A stretch of DNA of 64,000 nt, from assembly GCF_023369855.1 (NCBI RefSeq), contig NZ_JAMBPP010000009.1, positions 1-64,000 of the forward strand, read 5' to 3'. Below are positions 7,790 through 16,549 of this stretch, one piece after another (position 1 is the first letter of the stretch; each line of letters begins with the position of its first letter). Below the pieces are notes generated by a model. The model was not told the origin of the DNA. It did no database searches and saw only the letters and a list, made by a program, of their open reading frames with translations. Origin of the DNA: Actinotalea alkalitolerans. GTDB lineage: Bacteria > Actinomycetota > Actinomycetes > Actinomycetales > Cellulomonadaceae. Both the position numbers and the translations under genes were made by a program.

Positions 7790-8842
7790 ATGAGGCGAAA
7801 CAGAGCACTTCCGACGATGGCAGTCACTCTTCTCGCAGGGCTCGTCCTGGCCGGCTGCGCGGGAGACGCCGAGCCAGGTGCCACCGGGGCACCGGAGGCC
7901 ACGTCCGGTGAGTCCGGCACGGCCGGCGGGTCCGTGGAGTGGCGGATCGCCCTGAACCAGACCGCCGACCACCCCATCACCGTCTCCGTGCAGGGCATGG
8001 CCGACCGCGTGAACGAGCTCACCGAGGGTCGGGTGGACATCGAGGTCTTCCCCAACGAGTCGCTCGGCGCGCAGGCCGAGGCACTCCAGCTGGTCGCCGA
8101 CGGCACCATCGAGCTGGCCATCATCAGCGGCCCACAGCTCGAGAACATGAACACCGACTTCCTGGTGTTCAACCTGCCGCTCGTCTTCGACGACATCGAC
8201 CACCAGATGTCGGTCGTCAACGACGACGAGATCGTCGGAGACCTGTACGCCTCCCTCGAGGACCGGAACGTCTCGGTCCTCGGCGCCTACACGGCGGGCG
8301 ACCGGAACATCTACACGACCGACAAGCCCATCGTGACCCCGGCGGACACCGCAGGTCTCAAGATCCGGGTGCAGGAGTCGGAGACCCACCTCAAGATGAT
8401 CGAGCTCATGGGGGGCTCACCGACACCGATGGCGTTCGGTGAGGTCTACACCGCCCTGCAGTCAGGCGTGCTCGACGGAGCCGAGAACAACGAGGTCTCC
8501 TACGTGAGCCAGCGCCACGTCGAGGTCGCGCCCTACTTCTCCTACACGCGCCACCTCATCGTCCCCGACTACCTCGTGGCGAGCACCAGCTCGCTCGACG
8601 AGCTGTCGGCCGAGGACCGAGCCATCTTCGACGAGGAGTTCCTTGCCTCCGTCGAGGAGCAGGTCGCCCTCTGGGCGACGGCGACCGACGAGGCCATCGC
8701 GGCGATGGAGGAGGCCGGGGTCGAGTTCAGCGACGTCGACACGAGCCTCTTCGCCGATGCGATCGCACCGCTGGTCGACTCCTCACTGACCTCGGACAAC
8801 GCCCGCGCGATCTACGACGCCACCCGCGCGGCGGCAGCCTGA
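7790..8842 (+). CDS. TRAP transporter substrate-binding lipoprotein (DctP family)
   Basis: The 350-residue protein starts at ATG 7790 after GAGAGGA. A signal peptide ends in the lipobox VLAGC (Cys about 21), so it is a membrane-anchored lipoprotein. The DctP domain follows a linker rich in Gly/Ser/Thr: WRIALNQTADHP, the ligand Arg in GLKIRVQES (about residue 193), and AFGEVYTALQSGVLDGAENN. TRAP binding proteins deliver organic acids or sugar acids to a DctQ/DctM membrane pair driven by ion gradients. No DctQ or DctM gene is within the window, so the membrane partner must be encoded elsewhere. First gene of the operon facing the LacI regulator; downstream sugar-isomerase and epimerase genes suggest a sugar acid or deoxy-sugar ligand. 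Confidence 0.92.
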   Translation: MRRNRALPTMAVTLLAGLVLAGCAGDAEPGATGAPEATSGESGTAGGSVEWRIALNQTADHPITVSVQGMADRVNELTEGRVDIEVFPNESLGAQAEALQLVADGTIELAIISGPQLENMNTDFLVFNLPLVFDDIDHQMSVVNDDEIVGDLYASLEDRNVSVLGAYTAGDRNIYTTDKPIVTPADTAGLKIRVQESETHLKMIELMGGSPTPMAFGEVYTALQSGVLDGAENNEVSYVSQRHVEVAPYFSYTRHLIVPDYLVASTSSLDELSAEDRAIFDEEFLASVEEQVALWATATDEAIAAMEEAGVEFSDVDTSLFADAIAPLVDSSLTSDNARAIYDATRAAAA

Positions 8843-8850
8843 CCTGGGCT

Positions 8851-8879
8851 CCCGTCCGGGCGCGGTGCGCCCGGACGGG
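8851..8879. terminator. strong intercistronic hairpin after the TRAP binding-protein gene
   Basis: CCCGTCCGGGCGC (8851-8863) and GCGCCCGGACGGG (8867-8879) form a perfect 13-bp stem with a GGT loop, 8 bases after the stop codon. There is no T-run. Such hairpins behind binding-protein genes commonly protect the upstream mRNA or terminate part of transcription, giving more binding protein than downstream enzymes; that role is inferred. Confidence 0.6.
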
Positions 8880-8927
8880 AAGCGGGTGCCGCACGCGGAG
8901 CCAGGACAAGGGAAGGGGGTCGGAGCG

Positions 8928-10061
8928 ATGCACGAGCCGGAGCAGGCAGTCTCAGCCGGAGGGCAGCTCGAGCAGCTGCGCGACCTCGCCCGGGCGCGCG
9001 GGGTCCACACCCTGGTGCTGCGTTCGCCCGCGACGCTGTCCTGGTTGACCGGGGCGCGCTGGCACACCCAGCAGTCCCTGCACTCCCCCTGCTTCGACGT
9101 CGTCCTCGACGGGCTCGACGGGTCCCCCGGCAGCCCGGTCGGTGTGCGGGTGGTCACCTCCGTCATCGAGGCACCTCGACTGCGCGACATCGAGCTCGCC
9201 GGAGCCTTCCGCGACGACTACGAGATCGACACCGTCGACTGGGACCAGGACCGCACCGACCGCCTGCCCGCGGGGCCGGGGGTCGGGTCGGACGAGGCAG
9301 CGCGCGACCACCCCGGAGGGCGTGTCGACCTCGCCGACGCAGTAGCCGGTCTACGCCGGGTCCTGACACCGTGGCACCGCGCCGAGCTCACCACGCTCGC
9401 CGCGGAGTCCACCCGCCTCGTCGGGCAGGTCGCACGCACGGTGCGCACCGGTAACCAGGAGCGTGCGATAGCCGGCCGTCTTGCCGGCGCTCTGGTCACC
9501 GCCGGGATCGACCCGGTCGTGCTGTTCGTCGGGAGCGACCATCGCCTCACCACGCACCGGCACCCGCTGGCCACCGGCAGACCCGTCGAACGCGTCGCGA
9601 TGCTGGCCTGCGTCGTCCGGCGTCGGGGCGTGGTCGCGAGCGTGACCCGTGTGGTCGCACCGGGTCGTCTGACCTCGCAGGAGCACGATCGATACCTCGC
9701 GCTGCTGCACGTGGAGGCGGCCTTCCTGAGTGCCACCCGTGTGGGCACCACGCTCGGCGAGGCCTTCGTCGCCGGCACGGCGAGCTACGCCGAGCACGGC
9801 TTCGACCCGCTGGAGTGGCGGCGCCACCACCAGGGCGGTCTGAGCGGGTTCGCGCCGCGCGAGGCCCTGGCGACCGCGGCGTCCAGGATCGAGCTGGCCG
9901 ACGGCATGGTCTGCGCATGGAACCCCACCGGTGACGGCTGGAAGGTCGAGGACACCACGCTCGTCGGTCCGCAGGGGCCCACGACGCTGGACCTCGACCC
10001 GGGCTGGCCGACGCTGACCGTGGCAGGGCGCCGTCGGCCGGACGTGCTGCGCCTCACATGA
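8928..10061 (+). CDS. M24 (creatinase/aminopeptidase P-like) protein lacking metal ligands
   Basis: The 377-residue protein begins at ATG 8928 (GGAAGGGGG upstream). It has a creatinase N-like domain (about 1-130) and a pita-bread domain (about 150-370). Where active M24 enzymes have D..G....GY..D.TRT, this one reads AMLACVVRRRGVVASVTRVV: both metal-binding Asp are replaced by Ala and Ser. The His is kept (WRRHHQGGLSG), the first Glu is replaced by Asn (AWNPTG), and the last Glu is kept (KVEDTTLV). It is therefore unlikely to be a two-metal peptidase. Creatinase is a known metal-free member, so a metal-independent amidinohydrolase/hydrolase or a non-catalytic role is possible. It is inside the TRAP/isomerase operon. 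Confidence 0.8.
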   Translation: MHEPEQAVSAGGQLEQLRDLARARGVHTLVLRSPATLSWLTGARWHTQQSLHSPCFDVVLDGLDGSPGSPVGVRVVTSVIEAPRLRDIELAGAFRDDYEIDTVDWDQDRTDRLPAGPGVGSDEAARDHPGGRVDLADAVAGLRRVLTPWHRAELTTLAAESTRLVGQVARTVRTGNQERAIAGRLAGALVTAGIDPVVLFVGSDHRLTTHRHPLATGRPVERVAMLACVVRRRGVVASVTRVVAPGRLTSQEHDRYLALLHVEAAFLSATRVGTTLGEAFVAGTASYAEHGFDPLEWRRHHQGGLSGFAPREALATAASRIELADGMVCAWNPTGDGWKVEDTTLVGPQGPTTLDLDPGWPTLTVAGRRRPDVLRLT

Positions 10062-10147
10062 CAGCACCGCACATCCCCCGGGTTCGCTGAGGACGCCGCC
10101 CCCCGACCCACCTGACCCACCCGACCGAGCGACCACTGGAGCACGCG

Positions 10148-10909
10148 ATGAGCACCCAGCTGCACTACACACCCCGCGAGACCCTGCGCCGGATCGAGCC
10201 GGCAGACATGGGCATGGTCTACACCTCTGCCGAACGCCTGGAGATCCACTCCGAGGTCCAGGTCGAGACAGGCCCGGAGGAGGTCGTCCTGCTGTGCATC
10301 GAGGGATCCGTCGACTACACCGTCGGGGAGCGGACGGGCACGGCCGTCCTGCGCGACGTCCTGTACCTCCCGCCAGGGTCCACAGCGACCCTGCACGGCC
10401 AGGACGCCGTGGTCATCCGCTTCGGTGCACCGTGCGACCGGACCACGAGCTTCGCCCACATCGCGTTCGCCGACGCCGACGGGGACCACCGGCACAAGGT
10501 CTACGGCGCGGTCGAGAACGGCACCCGCCGGGACGTGTGGAACCTGATCGACGAGTCGTTCGACTCCCAGCGCTTCCTCGTGGGCCTGTGCAAGGGCGCG
10601 GACGGCGGATGGACCGCCTGGCCCCCGCACGAGCACGGCGCGAAGCGGGAGGAGACGTACGTGTACTTCGACATGGGCGACTCCTTCGCAGCGCAGTTCG
10701 TCTACGAGGAGGACGCCATGGACGACCCGACGACGGTCGCCCTCGTGCGCAACGGGCACCTGGTCTCGGTACCCAGCGGCTACCACCCCAGCGTGGGGTC
10801 GCCGGCCGGCGGCATCTTCTACGCCTACTGCATGACCTCCGTGACGCCCGAGGACCGCGACTTCATGGACCTCACGATCCAGCCCCTGTACGGCGACCGG
10901 TTCATCTGA
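10148..10909 (+). CDS. IolB/KduI-type cupin isomerase (5-deoxy-glucuronate isomerase family)
   Basis: The 253-residue protein has two cupin halves. The C-terminal one carries the metal site WPPHEHGAKREETYVYF (about residues 155-172), matching the PPHKHD...EE.Y pattern of IolB; a further His (GYHPS, about 216) completes the site. IolB converts 5-deoxy-glucuronate in inositol breakdown, KduI acts on uronates. No other iol genes are present, so the true substrate may be another sugar acid delivered by the neighbouring TRAP system. The start ATG 10148 follows GGAGCACGCG. It lies 34 nt before the epimerase gene in the same operon. Confidence 0.8.
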   Translation: MSTQLHYTPRETLRRIEPADMGMVYTSAERLEIHSEVQVETGPEEVVLLCIEGSVDYTVGERTGTAVLRDVLYLPPGSTATLHGQDAVVIRFGAPCDRTTSFAHIAFADADGDHRHKVYGAVENGTRRDVWNLIDESFDSQRFLVGLCKGADGGWTAWPPHEHGAKREETYVYFDMGDSFAAQFVYEEDAMDDPTTVALVRNGHLVSVPSGYHPSVGSPAGGIFYAYCMTSVTPEDRDFMDLTIQPLYGDRFI

Positions 10910-10943
10910 GCACTCGCCGTCGCACCCTCCGGGAGGAACCCGC

Positions 10944-11615
10944 ATGATCAACGCCCCGTCGCTGGCGAACTGCGACTTCATGGACCTGCCTGACCAGGTG
11001 GCGCAGTTCGTCGACGCCGGGGTGAGGTTCTTCCACGTCGACGTCATGGACCAGCACTACGTCCCGAACCTGTGCTTCCCGGTCAGCTTCGTCGCCGACC
11101 TCAAGCGCCGCTACCCGCAGGTCGTGGTGGACGCGCACCTGATGGTGAGCGCACCCGACGTCTACCTCGACCGGCTGGCCGAGGCGGGCGCCGACTACGT
11201 GAGCTTCCCCTCGGACGCCACCAGCGTCGTCCGGCGGACGCTGGGCGCGATCCAGGAACGCGGCATGAAGGCCGGTGTGATGATCAACCCGTCCCAGCGG
11301 GTCGACGTGATCGAGCCCTACCTGCCCTACCTCGACTTCGTGGTGCTGATGACCGTCGAACCCGGCTTCGCCGGGCAGCGGTTCCTGCCGGGCTCCCTCG
11401 AGCGACTCGACGCGCTGGTCGCGATGCGCACCGCAGCGGGCTCCTCGATGCTGATCGAGATCGACGGCGGTGTCGACCACGAGATGGGGGCGGAGTGCGT
11501 CCGGCGTGGTGCGGACATCCTGGTCAGCGGGGTCTTCACGGTGTTCGGGCAACCCGACGGGATCGTGTCCGCGTGCCACCGCTTCCAGGCTGCGATGGAC
11601 GCCGTCGAACGGTGA
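10944..11615 (+). CDS. ribulose-phosphate 3-epimerase family protein
   Basis: This 223-residue TIM-barrel protein has all four catalytic/metal residues of the RPE family: His and Asp in FFHVDVMD (about 32-34), His in DAHLMV (about 65), and Asp in IEIDGGV (about 173), plus the phosphate-binding region LMTVEPGFAGQRF and a VSGVFTVF end loop. Differences from canonical RPE (DQHYVPN, VDHEMG after the last Asp) suggest a specialised epimerase such as an allulose-6-phosphate-like enzyme. GGGAGGAA precedes ATG 10944. As the last gene of the TRAP/M24/IolB operon it probably feeds a ketose phosphate into central metabolism. Confidence 0.88.
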   Translation: MINAPSLANCDFMDLPDQVAQFVDAGVRFFHVDVMDQHYVPNLCFPVSFVADLKRRYPQVVVDAHLMVSAPDVYLDRLAEAGADYVSFPSDATSVVRRTLGAIQERGMKAGVMINPSQRVDVIEPYLPYLDFVVLMTVEPGFAGQRFLPGSLERLDALVAMRTAAGSSMLIEIDGGVDHEMGAECVRRGADILVSGVFTVFGQPDGIVSACHRFQAAMDAVER

Positions 11616-11628
11616 CCGGCCAGGACCG

Positions 11629-12402
11629 TCAGAACAACGGCCACGGGACGGCCGGCATGTCGCCGTCAGGAGCGGGAAACCGCCCCGCCTGGAGCAGCTG
11701 GTCGCACCGTGCGGCGAGGGCGAGGACCTCCGGGCGACTCAGATGACCGACGAGCTGGTCTGCGAGATCCCCACCCAGGCGTGAGCGCACCCGCTCGACC
11801 CCCACGACCTCGTCGGGCGTGAGCGCCTCCCCCAGCCAGCCCCAGAGCACCGTCCGCAGCTTGGGCTCGACATGGAACGTGACGCCGTGGTCCACCCCGT
11901 AGCGGTGCCCGTCCGCCCGGGGCAGGACGTGGCCGCCCTTGCGGTCCGCGTTGTTCACGAGGACGTCGAACACCGCCATGCGTCGCAACGACGCGGAGTC
12001 CTCGTGGATCACCGTCACCCCCCGGCCGGCCTCGTCCGTCCCCTCGAGCACGGTGCGCCACCCCTCGGTCGGCACCGCCGAGGTGGCGACCACGTCGACC
12101 GGGTCCTGCCCGGGGTCGGGCTCCTGCCACAGCTGGGCCATGCCAGGACCGTAGGGACCCTCGCGCAGCCAGGTGCGAGGGACGACGTCCCAGCCGAGGG
12201 TCTGGGAGACCAGGTACGCAGCGACCTCGCGGTGCGCGAGGGTGCGGTCCGGGAAGTCCCACAAGGGCCGCTCGCCGGCCACCGGCTTGTAGACGACCGC
12301 GACCTCACCGATCCGGCCCACGAACGTCGCGTTCGAGGCGACGGTGAGGCGACCGACGATCTGGAGCTCGTCGCTGTCGAGGTCGACGTCGGGAGCGGTC
12401 AC
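11629..12402 (-). CDS. SCO1664-family protein (PI3/PI4-kinase-like fold)
   Basis: The 257-residue protein belongs to the conserved actinobacterial SCO1664 family: a VVYKPVAGERPLWDFPD stretch with the ATP-contacting Lys, AVFDVLVNNADRKGGHVL with the catalytic Asp/Asn pair, and a VDHGVTFH metal-binding motif, all features of HipA/PI-kinase-like enzymes. No substrate is established. The gene overlaps the DUF3090 gene by 4 bp (12399-12402), and the phosphatase gene lies immediately upstream; this three-gene order is conserved widely among Actinobacteria, which points to a shared process. Convergent with the epimerase gene with only 13 bp between. Confidence 0.85.
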   Translation of the reverse strand: MTAPDVDLDSDELQIVGRLTVASNATFVGRIGEVAVVYKPVAGERPLWDFPDRTLAHREVAAYLVSQTLGWDVVPRTWLREGPYGPGMAQLWQEPDPGQDPVDVVATSAVPTEGWRTVLEGTDEAGRGVTVIHEDSASLRRMAVFDVLVNNADRKGGHVLPRADGHRYGVDHGVTFHVEPKLRTVLWGWLGEALTPDEVVGVERVRSRLGGDLADQLVGHLSRPEVLALAARCDQLLQAGRFPAPDGDMPAVPWPLF

Positions 12403-12956
12403 ACGTCGTCGCGCGATCCGCAGACGTGACCGTCCTCGTCGATCGCCTCACCGCAGAGGGGGCAGGGCGGTCGCCCTGCCCGCACCACCCGGCGCGTGCG
12501 CTGCGCGAAGGCACGGGCCGTACCGACCGGGATCCGGACGACCAGCACCTCGCCCGGCTCCTGCACATCCGGTCCTGGCGCGGGGTCGTCCTCGTCCGGG
12601 GTCACCACGAGAGGGAACGCCTCGATGACGACCTGCGCGGTCCGCGGATCCCAGCCGAGGCGCATCGCACCGGCGCGGAACTGCTCCTCGACAGGCTGGT
12701 CGAGGGGGTCGTCGTCGAAGAGCTCGACGGGCGTCTCGGTCGGGACGCTCACGCGGTTGGCCTCGTCGGCCACCAGGTCGTCCAGGAGCTCGTCGATCCG
12801 CTCGGCGAGGACGGCCGACTGCTCCTTCTCCAGGACGACGCTGGTGGACCGGGACCCGGTTCGCGCCTGCAGGTAGAACGTCCGTTCGCCGGGGCGACCG
12901 ACGGTGCCGACGACGACGCGGTCGGGCCAGTCGTACTCGTGGACGATGAGGGGCAT
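12399..12956 (-). CDS. DUF3090 family protein
   Basis: The product has 185 residues. It matches DUF3090 in its N-terminus (VGTVGRPGERTFYLQA), the central EQFRAGAMRLGWD motif and the C-terminal zinc-ribbon-like CPLCGEAIDEDGHVC, with four potential metal ligands. Function is unknown. It is the middle gene of the trio with the histidine phosphatase (9 bp upstream) and the SCO1664 gene (4-bp overlap), so the three are almost certainly cotranscribed. The Cys-x2-Cys ... His-x-Cys end could bind zinc or nucleic acid. Confidence 0.9.
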   Translation of the reverse strand: MPLIVHEYDWPDRVVVGTVGRPGERTFYLQARTGSRSTSVVLEKEQSAVLAERIDELLDDLVADEANRVSVPTETPVELFDDDPLDQPVEEQFRAGAMRLGWDPRTAQVVIEAFPLVVTPDEDDPAPGPDVQEPGEVLVVRIPVGTARAFAQRTRRVVRAGRPPCPLCGEAIDEDGHVCGSRDDV

Positions 12957-12965
12957 GGCGCGAGT

Positions 12966-13682
12966 TTACGAGGGAGTCGGGCCGAGGGGGTGAGCGGTCC
13001 CGTGCCCCGCTCCTCCCCCGACCGGCGCATCGGTCTCCGGACCGTGGGTACCGAGCCACGCCAGGTCTGCGAACTCGGTGTTCGTCGCGACCACCTCCGG
13101 CCGGGTGGGCCCGTACCTGACGACGGAGATCGACGCGGGACCGACCGTGATGCGCTGGAAGAGGTCGAGGTGCATGCCCAGCGCGTCGGCCAGGACGGAC
13201 TTGATCACGTCGCCATGGCTGACGGCCACCCAGACCGCACCCGGACCGTGGCGCGCCTCGAACGCAGCGTCGTGCCGCCGGACCGATGCCACCGCCCTGG
13301 CCTGCATGGCCGCCAACGACTCGCCGCCGGGGAACGCCGCGGCCGAGGGCTGGGTCTGCACCACGGTCCACAGCGGCTCCTTGGCGAGGTCAGCGAGCGT
13401 CCGACCCTGCCACTGCCCGTAGTCGCACTCGGTCAGAGCCCCGTCGATCTGCGTCGGCGGTGGGTCCTTCTGCCGTCCCACCAGGATCCGCGCCGTCTGA
13501 CGGCAACGCTCGAGCGGGCTGGAGACCACCCCGACGAGCGGCACCACGCCGAGCCGTTCCGCGGTGCGCGCGGCCTGCGTGCGCCCGACCGCGTCGAGCC
13601 CGACCCCGGCCGTACGCCCGGCGAGGACACCCTGGGCGTTGGCGGTGGTGCGACCGTGCCGGACGAGGATGACGGTGGCCAT
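12966..13682 (-). CDS. histidine phosphatase superfamily protein (MSMEG_4193 type)
   Basis: The 238-residue protein starts with VILVRHGRTTAN, the phosphohistidine RHG motif (His about 9), followed by the conserved SSPLERCRQTA Arg, the acid in LTECDYGQWQG, and the second His in AVSHGDVIKS. These are the residues needed for phosphatase or mutase chemistry. It belongs to the group annotated as putative phosphomutases that sit beside DUF3090 and SCO1664 genes in Actinobacteria. A Gly/His-rich tail after residue 215 is probably flexible. It is the first gene of the trio. Confidence 0.9.
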   Translation of the reverse strand: MATVILVRHGRTTANAQGVLAGRTAGVGLDAVGRTQAARTAERLGVVPLVGVVSSPLERCRQTARILVGRQKDPPPTQIDGALTECDYGQWQGRTLADLAKEPLWTVVQTQPSAAAFPGGESLAAMQARAVASVRRHDAAFEARHGPGAVWVAVSHGDVIKSVLADALGMHLDLFQRITVGPASISVVRYGPTRPEVVATNTEFADLAWLGTHGPETDAPVGGGAGHGTAHPLGPTPS

Positions 13683-13777
13683 CCCTGCAGCCTAGGCAAG
13701 CACGCAGCCGGACGGCTGATTGCTTCCCGCGACCTGGTGATCCGCGAGACGGTGGAGTTCATCACCACGAGAACCCT

Positions 13778-13795
13778 GGGCCGGGCACCCGGCCC
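13778..13795. repeat. hairpin in the sucrose phosphorylase leader
   Basis: GGGCCGGG (13778-13785) and CCCGGCCC (13788-13795) are perfect complements separated by CA. The hairpin ends 6 bases before the GGAGG that serves ATG 13817, so it could influence translation initiation or end read-through from the left. Confidence 0.4.
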
Positions 13796-13816
13796 ACCGA
13801 CGACGGAGGCGGGACC

Positions 13817-15340
13817 ATGAACCAACCCGATCGGCACACCCCACGCCCGGGCGTGACCCGTGGACCTCAGCTCATCGCCTACGCCGATCGCTTCGGTGGC
13901 ACGGTGGCCGGGCTGACGGCCCTGCTCCGAGGCCCGCTCGTCGGTGCCTTCGACGGGGTGCACGTCCTACCCTTCTTCACGCCCTTCGACGGCGCCGACG
14001 CAGGCTTCGACCCCGTGGACCACACCCAGGTCGACCCCCGGCTGGGTGGGTGGCAGGACGTCGCCACCTTGGCCGACGAGCACACCGTGATGGCCGACGT
14101 CATCGTCAACCACGTCTCGAGCGACTCGGCCCAGTTCCAGGACGTCGTGCGGGAGGGCAGGCGCTCACCCTGGGCGCCGATGTTCCTCACCTTCGACGCC
14201 GTGTTCCCCGACGGCGCGACCGAGGCCGACCTCGCGGCGATCTACCGACCCCGGCCCGGCCTGCCCTTCACCGCGATGACGCTCGGCACCGAGCGGCGCC
14301 TGGTGTGGACCACGTTCACGCCCGAGCAGGTCGACCTCGACGTACGCAGCCCCCTCGCCTGGGACTACCTGCGCACGGTGATCGACACGCTGACCTCATC
14401 GGGCGTGGGCATGCTCCGACTCGACGCCGTGGGTTACGTCGCCAAGGTTCCCGGCACCACCTGCTTCATGATCGACGAGGCCGCCGAGGTGGTCGGCCGC
14501 ATCCGCGAGCACGCGCACCTGCGCGGGGCCCAGATGCTGCTCGAGATCCACGGGCACCACCTCCAGCAGATCGAGGCCGCACGCACCGTGGACCTCGTCT
14601 ACGACTTCGCCCTGCCTCCCCTGGTCCTGCATGCCTTCGCCGCGGGCGACGCCGGACCCCTGGCACGATGGCTCGACATCCGCCCGACCAACACCGTGAC
14701 CGTCCTGGACACGCACGACGGCATCGGCATCATCGACGCGGGTCGCGGACCGCAGGGCCAGGACGGGCTGCTGACCGACGAGCAGATCGACCGGCTGGTC
14801 GAGTGGATCCACGAGCAGAGCGGTGGCGGCAGCCGCGCGGCCACGGGTGGTGCGGCGTCGAACCTGGACCTCTACCAGGTGAACTGCACCTTCTTCGACG
14901 CCCTCGGGGCCGACGACGACCGCTACGTCCTGGCCCGCCTGATCCAGCTGTTCGTCCCCGGGATCCCGCAGGTCTACTACGTCGGTCTGATGGCGGGGCG
15001 CAACGACATGGGGCTCCTCGAACGCACCGGCGTGGGACGCGACATCAACCGGCACCGCTACGAGCGCCAGGAGATCGACGCCGAGCTGGCGCGACCCGTC
15101 GTCCGGCGCCAGCTCGCGGCGCTCCGGCTCCGAGCGGGCCACCCTGCGTTCGAGGGCGAGGCCCGGTGGCGGGTCGAGGGCACGGTGCTGCACGTCTCGT
15201 GGGCGCACGGCCAGCACCGCGCCACGCTCGAGGTCGATGTGGCGGCCGTCCGCGGGGTGGTGCGCGCGACGGGTCACGACGGGGTCCTGCGCGAGTCCAC
15301 GGTCGAGGGCCTCGAGGCGATGGTGACCGCCGTGCTGTGA
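13817..15340 (+). CDS. gtfA: sucrose phosphorylase (GH13_18)
   Basis: The 507-residue protein matches sucrose phosphorylases through most of its length, and the family is usually about 490-510 residues. The nucleophile Asp is in MLRLDAVGYV (about 203), the acid/base Glu in LLEIHGHH (about 243), and the stabilising Asp in LDTHDGIG (about 302). Conserved blocks DFALPPLVLHA, ASNLDLYQVN and GIPQVYYVGL follow. The enzyme converts sucrose and phosphate into glucose-1-phosphate and fructose in the cytosol, saving ATP. GGAGG lies 8 nt before ATG 13817. It is a single-gene unit here, with no sugar transporter beside it; close relatives acting on glucosylglycerate or sucrose-6-phosphate cannot be wholly excluded. 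Confidence 0.92.
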   Translation: MNQPDRHTPRPGVTRGPQLIAYADRFGGTVAGLTALLRGPLVGAFDGVHVLPFFTPFDGADAGFDPVDHTQVDPRLGGWQDVATLADEHTVMADVIVNHVSSDSAQFQDVVREGRRSPWAPMFLTFDAVFPDGATEADLAAIYRPRPGLPFTAMTLGTERRLVWTTFTPEQVDLDVRSPLAWDYLRTVIDTLTSSGVGMLRLDAVGYVAKVPGTTCFMIDEAAEVVGRIREHAHLRGAQMLLEIHGHHLQQIEAARTVDLVYDFALPPLVLHAFAAGDAGPLARWLDIRPTNTVTVLDTHDGIGIIDAGRGPQGQDGLLTDEQIDRLVEWIHEQSGGGSRAATGGAASNLDLYQVNCTFFDALGADDDRYVLARLIQLFVPGIPQVYYVGLMAGRNDMGLLERTGVGRDINRHRYERQEIDAELARPVVRRQLAALRLRAGHPAFEGEARWRVEGTVLHVSWAHGQHRATLEVDVAAVRGVVRATGHDGVLRESTVEGLEAMVTAVL

Positions 15341-15429
15341 CGCTCACGGTGCACCTGGTGGTGGTCGCCCAGGCCGCAACCGCTTCCATCACACTGATCC
15401 GGAGAAGCCTGCTCGTCCCGTGCAGCCCA

Positions 15430-16440
15430 CTACCCGCCGATGACCGCTGCGTCCAGCTCCTGACCGACCAGGGTGGTCACCACCACGGAGAACCCGTTGG
15501 GGACCCGGCCCTCGAGCGCCACGACCAGGTCGTCGACATCGGGCAGGTCGCCGGGTGTGCGCACCTGGACGTAGAACGAGCCCGACACCAGGTCGACGTC
15601 GTCGACACGGCCGCCGGGCACGGCCGAGACCCATGTCTCGGCGGTCACGGTGACCCGGTCGGACCAGATCGCGACCGCGTAGGTGAAGGCCGAGTTCGCT
15701 GCCAGCGGCACGAGCACCAGCACGAGCAGGGTGCCGATGGCCACGAACGCTCGGCGCGGGGACAACGGGGTGCTGCCCGATACCTCGGTCGCGTAGCCCG
15801 CAGCGGTGAAGACCAGGACGCCCACGAGCACGAGGGCGACGACGTTCGACCCGAAGAGCACCAGGGCACCGCCCGCCAGGAACCAGGTCCCCTGGCCGAT
15901 GCAGACACCGACGACGACGAGTGGGGGCACCAGGGAGATCGCGATCGCCACCCCGGGCAGGACGGCGGCGACGTCACGCCGCGCGAGCGCCACCGCTCCC
16001 GCTGCACCCGTGGCCACCGCAGCGACGAGGTCGAGCAGCCCCGGCGAGGTCCGGGCCGCGATCTGGCCGTTGGTGAAGAGGTCGACGTCTCCAGGGACCA
16101 GGAACGCGAAGACCACCCCGACGAGGACGACCAGCCCACCACCCAGCACGACGTGCCGCAGCGACCGTCCGGTGAGCAGGGCGTCACGCAGCACGACCCC
16201 CAGCGCGACCCCCATGATCGGGACCGACAGCGGCGCGATGATCATGGCGCCGATCACGGTCGCCGTGGAGTCGGACATCACCCCGGCCGCCGCGATGACC
16301 GCGGAGAGGGTGAGCATCGTCCAGAAGGCCGACCGCCTCGAGGCGACGTCCCCGGCCGCGAGGTCCACGTCGCCCGCGAGCTCACCGAGCGTGCGCCGCT
16401 GGGCGTCCGGCAAGAGGTGCTGGCCCCACTGCCCTCGCAT
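15430..16440 (-). CDS. DUF389 (TIGR00341-like) membrane protein
   Basis: The 336-residue protein has at least seven hydrophobic segments between residues 38 and 250. The family signature lies in the first two: STATVIGAMIIAPLSVPIMG and the later IAISLVPPLVVVG. The N-terminal part lacks the long soluble domain of some relatives. The C-terminal 75 residues form a soluble domain (VRTPGDLPDVDDLVVALEG). Function is unknown; the protein is in the cytoplasmic membrane. It converges with gtfA across 89 bp. Confidence 0.85.
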   Translation of the reverse strand: MRGQWGQHLLPDAQRRTLGELAGDVDLAAGDVASRRSAFWTMLTLSAVIAAAGVMSDSTATVIGAMIIAPLSVPIMGVALGVVLRDALLTGRSLRHVVLGGGLVVLVGVVFAFLVPGDVDLFTNGQIAARTSPGLLDLVAAVATGAAGAVALARRDVAAVLPGVAIAISLVPPLVVVGVCIGQGTWFLAGGALVLFGSNVVALVLVGVLVFTAAGYATEVSGSTPLSPRRAFVAIGTLLVLVLVPLAANSAFTYAVAIWSDRVTVTAETWVSAVPGGRVDDVDLVSGSFYVQVRTPGDLPDVDDLVVALEGRVPNGFSVVVTTLVGQELDAAVIGG

Positions 16441-16549
16441 GACCGCAGCCTTCCACGCTCAGCCCCGCACCACCACACCCCGGCGGTGACCTGGGAGCGC
16501 GGGCAGCCTTCTCGTCCCACGCCCCGGTCTACGCCTGGTGCGTCGCGAG

